Positions 50,895-58,728 of a stretch of 64,000 bases of DNA are shown in pieces. The stretch is from an uncultured Porphyromonadaceae bacterium (lineage in GTDB: Bacteria > Bacteroidota > Bacteroidia > Bacteroidales > Muribaculaceae): NCBI GenBank assembly GCA_947649495.1, contig CANSRU010000008.1:56949-120948 (forward strand), written 5' to 3'. The notes beneath the pieces were generated by a model. It was not told where the DNA came from, ran no database searches, and saw nothing but the letters and a program-made list of their open reading frames with translations. A program made the position numbers and the translations under genes. Each line of letters begins with the position of its first letter. Positions within the stretch are counted from its first letter, which is position 1.

Positions 50895-52058
50895 ATGACA
50901 CCCCGCACACTTAAAGACCTCGTGCCTATCCTTGAGGAACTGAACCGGGAAATAAAGTTTGCCCGGATGCGCAAGGACGATTTTATCGAGCGCAACAACA
51001 TCCATAAAACTTTGACTGAACTTCGGTCGCTTGACATTGAATCAATGGTTATAGAGAGCATATCTCTTGACACCACCGGTAATATCCTTGCCAACACACT
51101 CAGAAATACTCTCGCTGAAATTATTGCAAGAGTTGAGAATATACGTCTGGTAAACCCTGCCGCTGATTATGGCGAAACACCTGAGAGGGCATTCGATAAG
51201 TATGAGTCCGAAGTATTTGAACAAGCAGCAAACAGATTTTTTCAGAAGTATCTGCTGTATCGAGATGCGATGATATTGGATGAAAAAGTCAAGGGCTTTG
51301 AGGAACGACGGCTGAAGGAGATGGAGGCCAACGGAACCGAGACAACACAACCGCAAATATCCCCGCTCTCCATGGTAAAGATTCCTCCGGGAACAACTCT
51401 TAACAAGATTCGTCAAGAATATCTCAAGGCGAAAAAGAGATTTCTCAGTATGCTTCAGCACAGTATAGATTTTGAGGAAAATCTACATGAGAGTTGTCGT
51501 CCCAAACTCCGCGATGTCGTTGATGCCTGCAAGAGAATAACAAAAGCTATTTCAAAATATTATCCCCCATGCGACATTGTCCTCCCGAAGATGCCGACAG
51601 AGATTGAGGCTGAACGAGAGAGCAGCAAAAATGATAAAGAGAAGACAGCAAAGAAACCATCCGGTAAGAAATCTTCTGCCACTCCTACACCTTGGGAGGG
51701 TGATGTATTTCCGATGGCTCTGACTTCCGAACTATATGAGATAAGCAAAGACTTCTTCCATGTGGAGTCGGAGGCGGCATTTCATTCCGCGCTGAATCTT
51801 CATTATAAATATGACCCCATCACAGCAAAGAAAGGTCATCACAACCGCGTGGCATATATGGTGCAGCAACTGTTCAATCTGTTGCCTTCTCATCAAAACC
51901 GTGAATGGCGCGACACGTTCCTCGACTATGTGGGTGTGGAACGATCGTATTATGACAGCAAAAGTTCTCACGCAACAAGCGATGATGCCAGCAAGCGAAG
52001 CCAACGATACGTTGAAGAACTTGACGAGGTACTGAAAAATCATAGGAAACGAGCCTGA
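50895..52058 (+). CDS. Hypothetical protein of the mobilizable element
   Basis: A 387-residue cytosolic protein with no recognised domain. It is largely helical; the middle carries a Lys/Glu-rich low-complexity linker (about residues 235-260) and the end has a compact aromatic/basic segment (HYKYDPITAKKGHHNRVAYM, about 305-324). No integrase Arg-His-Tyr pattern is visible, so it does not supply recombination. It is the first gene inside the element and ends in a strong terminator, so it is a separate unit from the replication genes. Confidence 0.7.
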   Translation: MTPRTLKDLVPILEELNREIKFARMRKDDFIERNNIHKTLTELRSLDIESMVIESISLDTTGNILANTLRNTLAEIIARVENIRLVNPAADYGETPERAFDKYESEVFEQAANRFFQKYLLYRDAMILDEKVKGFEERRLKEMEANGTETTQPQISPLSMVKIPPGTTLNKIRQEYLKAKKRFLSMLQHSIDFEENLHESCRPKLRDVVDACKRITKAISKYYPPCDIVLPKMPTEIEAERESSKNDKEKTAKKPSGKKSSATPTPWEGDVFPMALTSELYEISKDFFHVESEAAFHSALNLHYKYDPITAKKGHHNRVAYMVQQLFNLLPSHQNREWRDTFLDYVGVERSYYDSKSSHATSDDASKRSQRYVEELDEVLKNHRKRA

Positions 52059-52076
52059 TTCGGCTCCAATCATAGT

Positions 52077-52111
52077 AGTGCGATTTCGTAATCCGTTTAC
52101 GATTTCGCACT
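52077..52111 (+). terminator. Terminator of the 387-residue gene
   Basis: Arms AGTGCGA...TCGTAA and TTACGA...TCGCACT with two internal T-T mismatches, followed by ATTTTTATG. Confidence 0.7.
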
Positions 52112-52305
52112 ATTTTTATGCCCATACGCGAGGTGAAACTGTATGAGATTCCATGAATCCACCTGCGTTCCACTGACACCTCATAAAATTCCACTTGAAA
52201 TAATTTGACACTCTGTGTTATTATCTGATATACAGATAAATATACATTTTTAATTCTCATTTATTTCCACCTGTTACCCACCTACTGCCCACTTGAAAAT
52301 GGTCT

Positions 52306-52313
52306 TAACTTTG
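52306..52313 (+). promoter_or_regulatory. -7 box of the DUF3853 operon
   Basis: TAACTTTG, giving a leader of about 64 nt with two small hairpins before the ATG at 52384. No clear -33 is seen. Confidence 0.55.
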
Positions 52314-52383
52314 CAATGTCCGAGAGATACTCGGAGGCACTCTTTTCGGAGAGTGGAAGTATCATCCAAAACACTGTCAGGTT

Positions 52384-52701
52384 ATGACAAAAGAACAGTT
52401 ACTCAAACTCCCCCTGTGGCAATATACCGGGGAGCAGCTGCTGGAACTTCTCAGCTCCCGCGCTGAAGCGCCACAACCCAAAGTGCAGTCGGAGACCGGC
52501 AAACAGCGCAAATACCTCTATGGCATAGATGGTATATGCCAACTGTTAGGTTGCAGCAAATCAACCGCCAATCGTGTCAAGAGCAGAGGCTATCTGAAAG
52601 ATGCCATCACTCAGATAGGCCGCAAAATCATCATTGATGTGGAACTCGCTATGGAGTACATCCGCATAGCCAAGGAAAGGGGTGAAGCATGGAGCAAGTA
52701 A
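52384..52701 (+). CDS. DUF3853 family helix-turn-helix protein
   Basis: A 105-residue DUF3853 protein, typical of Bacteroides mobilizable elements. The N-terminal third (MTKEQLLKLPLWQYTG) is the conserved family head; residues about 50-90 resemble an excisionase/MerR-like winged HTH (CQLLGCSKSTANRVKSRGYL). It probably binds element DNA in replication or excision control. It overlaps the ATPase gene by 13 bp. Confidence 0.85.
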   Translation: MTKEQLLKLPLWQYTGEQLLELLSSRAEAPQPKVQSETGKQRKYLYGIDGICQLLGCSKSTANRVKSRGYLKDAITQIGRKIIIDVELAMEYIRIAKERGEAWSK

Positions 52702-53732
52702 AGACAGAAATCCTCAAACTGTGGGAGGAGAAGCAGTTGCGGATTACAGATGTGATCCAGACTGCGCCGGAGGTGCTGTATGCCAACGGCAGCGTTATCG
52801 GTACACTCGGCAATTTCTCGGCTTCCACAGGTAAGGCGAAAAGCAAAAAGACTTTCAACGTGGCTGCTATTGTCGCTGCATCGTTGGTCAATGGCAAGGT
52901 TCTGGGCTATACAGCGGAGTTTCCGGATGATAAGCGCACCATCCTCTACTTCGACACCGAGCAAAGTCCCTACCATTGTCAGAAAGTAATGGAACGTGCC
53001 CTGCGCCTCGCGAAGCTACCGACTGATGTTCACCCCGACAATCTGAAATTCGCTGCCCTGCGGCAACTTACCCCATTGATGCGCCTTGAAGTGATTGAGC
53101 AGGCGATAATCAACACGCCCAACGTGGGATTGGTGGTGATAGACGGTGTCCGCGACCTGATGTATGACATCAACTGCGCCAAGGAGTCAACCGACCTTAT
53201 AGGTAAGCTGATGGAATGGACTGACAAATTCCAGATTCATATTCACACAGTTCTGCATCTCAACAAGAGCGACGATAATGCCCGTGGTCACGTTGGTACG
53301 GAGCTGAACAACAAGGCTGAGACCATTTTGCAGATAAGCCGCAGCAAGACGGATGAAACCGTGTCGGAGGTGTCAGCGGCTATGATACGCGCTGCTGAGT
53401 TTGACCCTTTCGCATTCCGAATCAATGACTACGGTCTGCCAGAGATAGCAAGCGGTTATGTGTTCACCGAGCCGGGCAAAAAGAAATCCGACCCATTCCC
53501 ATACAAGGAGCTGACGGAGGAACAACATCGTGAGGCATTGGCGATAGTGTTCGCTGACGGGCCCGTCAAAGGATGCCGCGAGTTCGAGGCTGCGCTGAAA
53601 AGAGGATATGCAGCCTGTGGTCACAGCTACGCGAACAATAAGGTAAAGGCACTCAAAACTTTTCTTGACAACAAGAACATGATTGAGTATGCCAACCGTC
53701 AGTACCACTACCATCCGAATTTCTACTATTGA
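52689..53732 (+). CDS. RecA-like (RepA-type) ATPase of the element
   Basis: A 347-residue RecA-fold ATPase of the mobile-element replication type. A Walker A-like SASTGKAKSKKTF lies near residues 44-56, Walker B VGLVVIDGVRDL near 151-162, and HTVLHLNKSDDNARGHVG follows. Such proteins act as replicative or loading ATPases with the neighbouring primase. The C-terminal third may be a DNA-binding winged helix. The gene overlaps the DUF3853 gene. Confidence 0.85.
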   Translation: MEQVKTEILKLWEEKQLRITDVIQTAPEVLYANGSVIGTLGNFSASTGKAKSKKTFNVAAIVAASLVNGKVLGYTAEFPDDKRTILYFDTEQSPYHCQKVMERALRLAKLPTDVHPDNLKFAALRQLTPLMRLEVIEQAIINTPNVGLVVIDGVRDLMYDINCAKESTDLIGKLMEWTDKFQIHIHTVLHLNKSDDNARGHVGTELNNKAETILQISRSKTDETVSEVSAAMIRAAEFDPFAFRINDYGLPEIASGYVFTEPGKKKSDPFPYKELTEEQHREALAIVFADGPVKGCREFEAALKRGYAACGHSYANNKVKALKTFLDNKNMIEYANRQYHYHPNFYY

Positions 53733-53746
53733 GAAACACACAATTT

Positions 53747-53794
53747 GGTTTGGTTTAGAAAAGGGCATATATAATAGGGCTTAAACCAGAAACC
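53747..53794. repeat. Structured GGTTT/AAACC repeat upstream of the primase
   Basis: Arms GGTTTGGTTTA (53747-53757) and TAAACCAGAAACC (53782-53794) pair with a 2-nt bulge around an AT-rich core with GGGCATATAT. A related structure occurs at 63946-63987. Possible replication origin or primase site. Confidence 0.5.
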
Positions 53795-53820
53795 AGTAAT
53801 CCACAAAACATTTTAGACCC

Positions 53821-54714
53821 ATGTTGAAAGAGATAAAATCTATCCCTTTAGCCACCTTCATGTCTCAACTCGGATACTTCCCGGTGAAGACTCAAGGCTA
53901 TCGGCTGTGGTATAAGTCACCGTTGCGACAGGAACATACGGCATCGTTCAAGGTGCAAGCAGACATCAACTGTTGGTATGATTTCGGTATTGGTAAAGGG
54001 GGCAACATCATCGACCTTGCAGCCGAACTCTATCAGTCCAACGACCTGCGCTATCTGATGGATTGCATAGCAAGATGTGTTTCAGTGTCACCGCCACAGA
54101 CAGTCGCTTCTTCTTCTCCCCAGCGACACTCTGCACCGAGTTTCACAGACATAGAGGTCGTGCCATTGCGACACCACGCACTTGTCGCTTACCTCCAAGA
54201 GCGAGGTATCCCGGCACAGATTGCAGTCAAACACTGTAAACAGATACACTACAGTTGCCGAGGTAAAAGGTATTATGCCGTTGGCTTCGCAAATGAGAAT
54301 GGCGGGTACGAGACGCGCAATAGATATTTCAAAGGTTGCATCGCACCCAAAGACATAACACTGCGACGCATCCGAGATGGCCCGACAAATGATGTTGCCG
54401 TGTTTGAGGGCTTCATCGACTATCTGTCGGCTCTCAAACTCGGCATAATCCAGGGCATGGATGCAATCATACTCAACTCAGTAAGCAATGTAGGCAAGGC
54501 TATCCCATATCTCCGTGATTACAACACAATCAATTGCTACCTTGATAACGATAATGCAGGTAAATCAGCATTTGCTACAATATCTGATGAGTTCGGCAAC
54601 GTGATTGACCGCTCTTTCCTCTACACCTGGTTCAACGACTTGAATGAGTATCTCACTCAATCGAAGAACGCAATCAATCCAATTTTCCAACAAACAAAAA
54701 TTTCAAAATTATGA
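53821..54714 (+). CDS. Toprim primase of the mobilizable element
   Basis: A 297-residue DnaG-like primase/toprim protein. The N-terminal CHC2-like region is present in outline (YKSPLRQEHTASFKV, NCWYDFGIGKGGNIIDLA) but its zinc-binding cysteines are missing, so this zinc ribbon is degenerate. The toprim domain shows VAVFEGFIDYLSAL and YLDNDNAGKSAF. It probably primes element replication with the upstream ATPase. It overlaps the DUF3408 gene by 4 bp. Confidence 0.88.
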   Translation: MLKEIKSIPLATFMSQLGYFPVKTQGYRLWYKSPLRQEHTASFKVQADINCWYDFGIGKGGNIIDLAAELYQSNDLRYLMDCIARCVSVSPPQTVASSSPQRHSAPSFTDIEVVPLRHHALVAYLQERGIPAQIAVKHCKQIHYSCRGKRYYAVGFANENGGYETRNRYFKGCIAPKDITLRRIRDGPTNDVAVFEGFIDYLSALKLGIIQGMDAIILNSVSNVGKAIPYLRDYNTINCYLDNDNAGKSAFATISDEFGNVIDRSFLYTWFNDLNEYLTQSKNAINPIFQQTKISKL

Positions 54715-55076
54715 ACAACACTGAAAAAACAAAAGTATCAAAGTCTAACGACAACACTCAGTCAACACTCCCGTTGACTGAAACCTCGGCAGCAATACCA
54801 ACCGACAACAACGTAGCTCCCAAGACTCAGCGTATCGGCGTGAGACAGCGTAGAACGGATTTCACCGAATACAAGGAAACCTATTTAGCACCTGTGGTCA
54901 TCAACAAGGATAATCGCCGTGCAATCAACATCACCAAGGAAACATGGGCGTTGCTTGAACGCTACTCTCGCATCCTCGGGGATGGCACTGCAACCATCGG
55001 AGGCTATGCCGACCGTATCATCGCCGACCACTTCGCGGCCTGTCTCGATGAACTTGAAGCGTGGCGCAAACTCTGA
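54711..55076 (+). CDS. DUF3408 family protein
   Basis: A 121-residue DUF3408 protein, a family usually carried by Bacteroidota conjugative and mobilizable elements. The folded C-terminal half (ITKETWALLERYSRIL, ADRIIADHFAACLDELEAW) looks like a ribbon-helix-helix or helical DNA-binding unit; the N-terminal half is polar and probably disordered. It overlaps the primase by 4 bp and precedes the candidate oriT. Confidence 0.85.
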   Translation: MNNTEKTKVSKSNDNTQSTLPLTETSAAIPTDNNVAPKTQRIGVRQRRTDFTEYKETYLAPVVINKDNRRAINITKETWALLERYSRILGDGTATIGGYADRIIADHFAACLDELEAWRKL

Positions 55077-55350
55077 ATCAGGTCTTAGGGTCATAAGTCC
55101 TTAGGGTCGGAAGGCAGGAAGGACGAAAGCCCTGACGGAAGATGGTACGAAGTATCGGTATATCATTCTTCCGCAGCAACTAACTGACCGAATGGCATGG
55201 GGCTGAGGGCCCGCCAATCAATCTAAAAAAGATTGGAGGGGATGCAAGGGTATGTTTCGGGAGGCACAAAAGTACCTCCGCCCCCCCTCGCATCCACCGG
55301 AAGCTCCCTTTCCCTTCGGTCATCATCCCCAACCAACAAAACTCAAAACC
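55077..55350. other. Candidate origin of transfer (oriT)
   Basis: This 274-bp non-coding stretch lies directly upstream of the mobilization genes. It holds inverted repeat CCAATC/GATTGG (55214-55219, 55231-55236) and a long imperfect hairpin (55240-55295) with arms GGATGC/GCATCC outside and GGAGG/CCTCC inside. Position and structure fit an oriT, but the nick site cannot be read. Confidence 0.5.
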
Positions 55351-55734
55351 ATGTCAAAGAATAATTCAAAGCCCTACAAGAAACTCACAGGGCGACCACC
55401 TAAAGAAGCCGAGGATAAGCGGTCGAAGAAAGTTTCCGCCACTTTCACCGAGGCTGAACACACTGAGATAAAGAACAAGGCTGCGGCCGCAGGATTGACC
55501 ATTGCTGAACTGCTCCGCGTAAGTGCGTTTCGCCTGACAATCGTTGAGCGTCTAACCGAATTTGAGCGCGAGGCGATACGGGAATTTATGCACCAAGGCA
55601 AGAATCTCAACCTGCTTACCAGAGCGGCACTCGCCCACGGATGGATGTCAATCAAGCGAAAAATTGAAAATTATTTCGCTGCGTTAGTTCCGATAATCGA
55701 GAAGCTGAAACTTAAAAACGACTCACTGTTATGA
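55351..55734 (+). CDS. Mobilization accessory protein (RHH, MobC-like)
   Basis: A 127-residue basic protein with a ribbon-helix-helix head (SKKVSATFTEAEHTEIKNKA) and the family stretch FMHQGKNLNLLTRAA, as in MobC-type relaxosome proteins that melt and mark oriT. The ATG at 55351 was chosen over an upstream start at 55252, which would run through the oriT hairpin. It overlaps the relaxase by 4 bp. Confidence 0.85.
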   Translation: MSKNNSKPYKKLTGRPPKEAEDKRSKKVSATFTEAEHTEIKNKAAAAGLTIAELLRVSAFRLTIVERLTEFEREAIREFMHQGKNLNLLTRAALAHGWMSIKRKIENYFAALVPIIEKLKLKNDSLL

Positions 55735-56693
55735 TAGCGAAGATACTCAAATCAGGTAATTTTTCAGATGTCGTGGGCTATGTTCTCCGTCAGTTCCACG
55801 ACCCCGAAAAGTACCCTCACGACACATGGAGGTTGATTGATTCAGATGGAATCATGGGCGAATCATACAAGCAAATCGTGAACAGTTTCGACTTGGGGCA
55901 TAGCCTTAACAAGCAAAAAAGTAATCCCGCCGGACACATCGCCGTGAGTTTCGACCAGAATGATTTGCCCCGTCTGACGGATGATTTCATGGTGCAGTTA
56001 GCCAAGGAATATATGGAACGAATGGGCATCGTGGACACGCAATATATAATTGTGCGCCACTTTGAGACCGAGCATCCGCACTTCCATATCGTCTATAACC
56101 GTGTGAATCTGCACGGCAAATCCATCAATGAGAGCAAGAATTTCGACCGTAGCCATAAGGCTACAAAGGCGATAAAAGAGAAATACGACCTCACTTTCTC
56201 ACCGAAAAAGAAACTCTATGAGGCTGCAAAAGCCGAGATGAAAGTGAAGATTCAGGCAGCGATGTACAACTGTAAATCGTGGGATGAGTTCAAACGGCGA
56301 CTGACCCCGGCAGGCATTGATGTCGAGATCTACAAAGACCGTGACACCGGGAAACCGCAGGGCGTGAGATTCAAATTCGGTGATTTTACCTTCAAGGCTT
56401 CGGCTATCGACCGCGCTTTCTCTTTTGGTCGCCTTGATAAATTCTTCAATCAGAATACCGGAATAAAGGTGCCTTCTCAACCGGAATCACAGCGGGTGAA
56501 GGTGAAATTCGCCTCCAAACCGGAATCTCCGAAGTTGAATATCGTGGCTGACATTGCCGAAACTGCGGCTCAAGCAATCGGTGGATTATTCCAAGTTGGT
56601 CCCGGATACGACCCCGAAGAACAGGCGTTCTACAACGAGATGCAGAGACGCGAAAAACGAAAACTAAAAAAGAAACCAGGAAGACATCTATAA
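55731..56693 (+). CDS. Relaxase (MobA/VirD2-like mobilization nuclease)
   Basis: A 320-residue relaxase that nicks oriT and is carried with the transferred strand. The conserved histidine motif is HFETEHPHFHIVYNRVN near residues 107-123 and an N-terminal region with MIAKILKSGNFSDVVGYVL fits the Relaxase family (PF03432-type). The C-terminus is basic and ends the mobilization pair. It couples to the accessory gene by ATGA overlap. Confidence 0.9.
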   Translation: MIAKILKSGNFSDVVGYVLRQFHDPEKYPHDTWRLIDSDGIMGESYKQIVNSFDLGHSLNKQKSNPAGHIAVSFDQNDLPRLTDDFMVQLAKEYMERMGIVDTQYIIVRHFETEHPHFHIVYNRVNLHGKSINESKNFDRSHKATKAIKEKYDLTFSPKKKLYEAAKAEMKVKIQAAMYNCKSWDEFKRRLTPAGIDVEIYKDRDTGKPQGVRFKFGDFTFKASAIDRAFSFGRLDKFFNQNTGIKVPSQPESQRVKVKFASKPESPKLNIVADIAETAAQAIGGLFQVGPGYDPEEQAFYNEMQRREKRKLKKKPGRHL

Positions 56694-56697
56694 AATT

Positions 56698-57468
56698 ATG
56701 GCAGAAAATATGTATGCAATCGTCAAGAAACAAGATGAGAAGATTGACGAACTTCTTAAAGTGAATAAGCAGAACAATGAGATGCTAAGCAGCATCGAAA
56801 CCCGTATGGTTTCGATGTCGACACAACCCACCGCACAGAATGAGTCTCGCGGCAAAATCGAGGTGGAGCTTCCGCCCAACATCGCCACTGACGAATCTGT
56901 CCGTGCAGCCATCAAAACAGGACTTGCAGTCCAGACAAAGGAAATTATCAAGGCACTCAATCTACGAGAACTTCCGAATCTTATCCGCGATGCGTTCAAG
57001 GAAATAATGCAGACGGCATTCAAAGCCGGATTTGATGCGAGTATCTTGGAGGCGTTGGACAAGGCTATGGACAAAGCGATGAGCAAACAAGTGGCGCGAC
57101 TCACAGACTCCGCCAACTCCTTATATTATAAGGTGCAGAGCATCATCGAAGGCCATTGGTGGAAAGTCACCCCTAAATGGGTATTCGGCATCATCCTGTT
57201 GCTCCTCTCGACAGTCATCGGACTCACCATCGGCTGTGCCCACCTCTATAACGAAAACGAAGAGCTGCGTAAGACAGAATGGCTCTATCGCGGTCAGCGA
57301 AACGGCCACATTTCGGAAGAAGCGCAGAAACTGCTTATTAACCGTGAAAAAGAGTTCTTCACCGGCAGCAAACATGAGCAAGACAGCATCAAAGACAACA
57401 TCCGCTACTGGGAGCATGAACGAGGCTTAGACAAAATGTTCCTCTACTTCGCCCCAACAGAAGAGTAA
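56698..57468 (+). CDS. Coiled-coil membrane protein after the relaxase
   Basis: A 256-residue protein, function unknown. The N-terminal part is helical/coiled-coil (IVKKQDEKIDELLKVNKQNN), one transmembrane helix is near residues 161-180 (VFGIILLLLSTVIGLTIGC), and the C-terminal part is charged. It is four bases after the relaxase, so it belongs to the mob operon; similar membrane proteins follow relaxases in NBU-like elements. Confidence 0.75.
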   Translation: MAENMYAIVKKQDEKIDELLKVNKQNNEMLSSIETRMVSMSTQPTAQNESRGKIEVELPPNIATDESVRAAIKTGLAVQTKEIIKALNLRELPNLIRDAFKEIMQTAFKAGFDASILEALDKAMDKAMSKQVARLTDSANSLYYKVQSIIEGHWWKVTPKWVFGIILLLLSTVIGLTIGCAHLYNENEELRKTEWLYRGQRNGHISEEAQKLLINREKEFFTGSKHEQDSIKDNIRYWEHERGLDKMFLYFAPTEE

Positions 57469-57473
57469 CCCAC

Positions 57474-57510
57474 TGCGCCCCGACAAATCTAACCCATTTG
57501 TCGGGGCGCA
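57474..57510 (+). terminator. Terminator of the mob operon
   Basis: A perfect 15-bp stem TGCGCCCCGACAAAT (57474-57488) with its complement (57496-57510) and a 7-nt loop, followed by CTTTATTTTT. Confidence 0.88.
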
Positions 57511-57802
57511 CTTTATTTTTACGTTGTAATATCATGGAGTGCCGAGAAGTGATTGAAGCAAAATATACAATGAAATTATCAAAACATAGCATTAACCTCC
57601 CTCGGTGCAGACCGTTGCATCACATAAATCTTAACCGAGACGTTATCCCTGACAGCTAAAGTTTCAATAGAAAAATGTAGACCGAGTCTCAGTGGACGTG
57701 CAATCTGAAAATGTAGCCTAGATACCCAATGCCACGCAATCTTCATAAATGAAGTTGAGGCCGATAAACAAAGCTCTACGGCGGCGCCGCAACGCCATAA
57801 TA
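57511..57802. other. Junction between mob module and cargo
   Basis: About 290 bp without a confident gene. A 16-bp stretch (57725-57740) recurs exactly at 58484-58499. On the minus strand a 30-codon reading frame (57718-57810) overlaps the end of the 259-residue gene; it has no homologue I know. Confidence 0.4.
57725..57740. repeat. 16-bp direct repeat, copy 1
   Basis: CCCAATGCCACGCAAT occurs here and at 58484-58499, inside the neighbouring coding gene. Short, so chance is possible. Confidence 0.4.
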
Positions 57803-58582
57803 TCAGTCATCAATCCAATCACCTCCGTTATTACGAATATAATCCATCTCTGATTTTGCGCCCCAAGGGTCTGGGTCGTAAGGTTCACAATTATCGTCAG
57901 GGGTTGTGGGAGTCAACTGTATCGATTTCGTTGGACTGAGTTCCGAAATAGGGATTCTTGCATTATCTCCAAACTTATAAACCGTCACATATGTAACGTG
58001 GTATTCTATTCGAGTATATTCAAAAGGAATAAGGATATTGCCAAATTCGTCTAATGCGCCTTGATAATCATTAAAACCAATCGTTTTAGTAGCTATCGAT
58101 GCAAGTCCTAACAAGGAGCCCTGTTTCGCCATAGTAAGCGTAGGCTGTAAGTCAAGTTTTTTGTATTCGATTAAAGATGTACTTGTTTTAAGAGCATTTA
58201 TAAATCCGTACTTGTTATCCTTTTTAAGAAGGATAAAATCATCAGATAATATTAGTGCATCATCAAAATTAGAATATGCAATGATATTACCGTCTTTTTT
58301 GATTATCCCACGCCGTAATGTGCCATTATCATCGCAATAGAAATAAAAAAATTCATCTTGCATATTTGGGATAAACAACTCGCAATTCGGGTTATAGAAA
58401 TTAAAATCTCCAAGATGTTCTTCACACTCCCTTTTGTTTGCTTCGATACTATCGAATAAAGTTGAATGAAGTGCAAGCCGCCCCCCAATGCCACGCAATT
58501 TAGTCATTGGTTTGATTTGACAGATTTTAAGATTTGCCAAAGGATTTGAACTATCATCGTATATTGCAAGGCGTAAATTCAT
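57803..58582 (-). CDS. Hypothetical protein with WG-repeat-like features
   Basis: A 259-residue cytosolic protein, not assigned to a family. Several segments resemble WG/KWG repeats (YCDDNGTLRRGIIKKDGN, KKDNKYGFINALKTS, GALDEFGNILIPFEYTRIEY), which form beta-rich binding surfaces. It starts (ATG 58582, with AAGGA upstream) two bases after the 47-residue gene's stop, so translation is coupled. Role unknown; possibly an immunity or effector partner (inference). Confidence 0.7.
   Translation of the reverse strand: MNLRLAIYDDSSNPLANLKICQIKPMTKLRGIGGRLALHSTLFDSIEANKRECEEHLGDFNFYNPNCELFIPNMQDEFFYFYCDDNGTLRRGIIKKDGNIIAYSNFDDALILSDDFILLKKDNKYGFINALKTSTSLIEYKKLDLQPTLTMAKQGSLLGLASIATKTIGFNDYQGALDEFGNILIPFEYTRIEYHVTYVTVYKFGDNARIPISELSPTKSIQLTPTTPDDNCEPYDPDPWGAKSEMDYIRNNGGDWIDD
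58484..58499. repeat. 16-bp direct repeat, copy 2
   Basis: CCCAATGCCACGCAAT, identical to 57725-57740, inside the 259-residue gene (near its 5' end). Confidence 0.4.
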
Positions 58583-58584
58583 GG

Positions 58585-58728
58585 TCAATCCTTGTTGTTA
58601 AGGTTGTTAATAAAATAGTCCACGGCATCTTCATCGAATATGCCGGGAAGCTCATCAGTAATATTTTTATATGTGAAGTCCACACACATATCATGTTCAG
58701 CGTCACGCATTATATGCATCTTAATCAT
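58585..58728 (-). CDS. Small 47-residue coupled protein
   Basis: A short gene between two larger ones: its ATG (58728) overlaps the upstream stop as ATGA and its stop lies two bases before the next ATG. The product begins MIKMHIMRDAEHDMC and ends with an acidic, aromatic stretch (DELPGIFDEDAVDYFINN). It has no known homologue to me; the acidic small size suggests an immunity-like or antitoxin-like partner, but this is inference. Confidence 0.6.
   Translation of the reverse strand: MIKMHIMRDAEHDMCVDFTYKNITDELPGIFDEDAVDYFINNLNNKD

Larger units (their letters stand above)
52059..52383. other. Intergenic region before the replication module
   Basis: Contains the terminator at 52077-52111, AT-rich sequence, the -7 box at 52306-52313 and a short structured leader (arms CCGAG/CTCGG at about 52321-52335, then CACTCT/AGAGTG). 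No gene seen. Confidence 0.5.

Noticed and set aside
55252..55350. Upstream start for the mobilization accessory gene
   Set aside because: It would translate through the candidate oriT hairpin and adds a Pro-rich leader unlike the family.
57718..57810. 30-codon Arg-rich minus-strand frame overlapping the 259-residue gene end
   Set aside because: It is very short and has no known homologue; recorded only as a possibility in the intergenic note.
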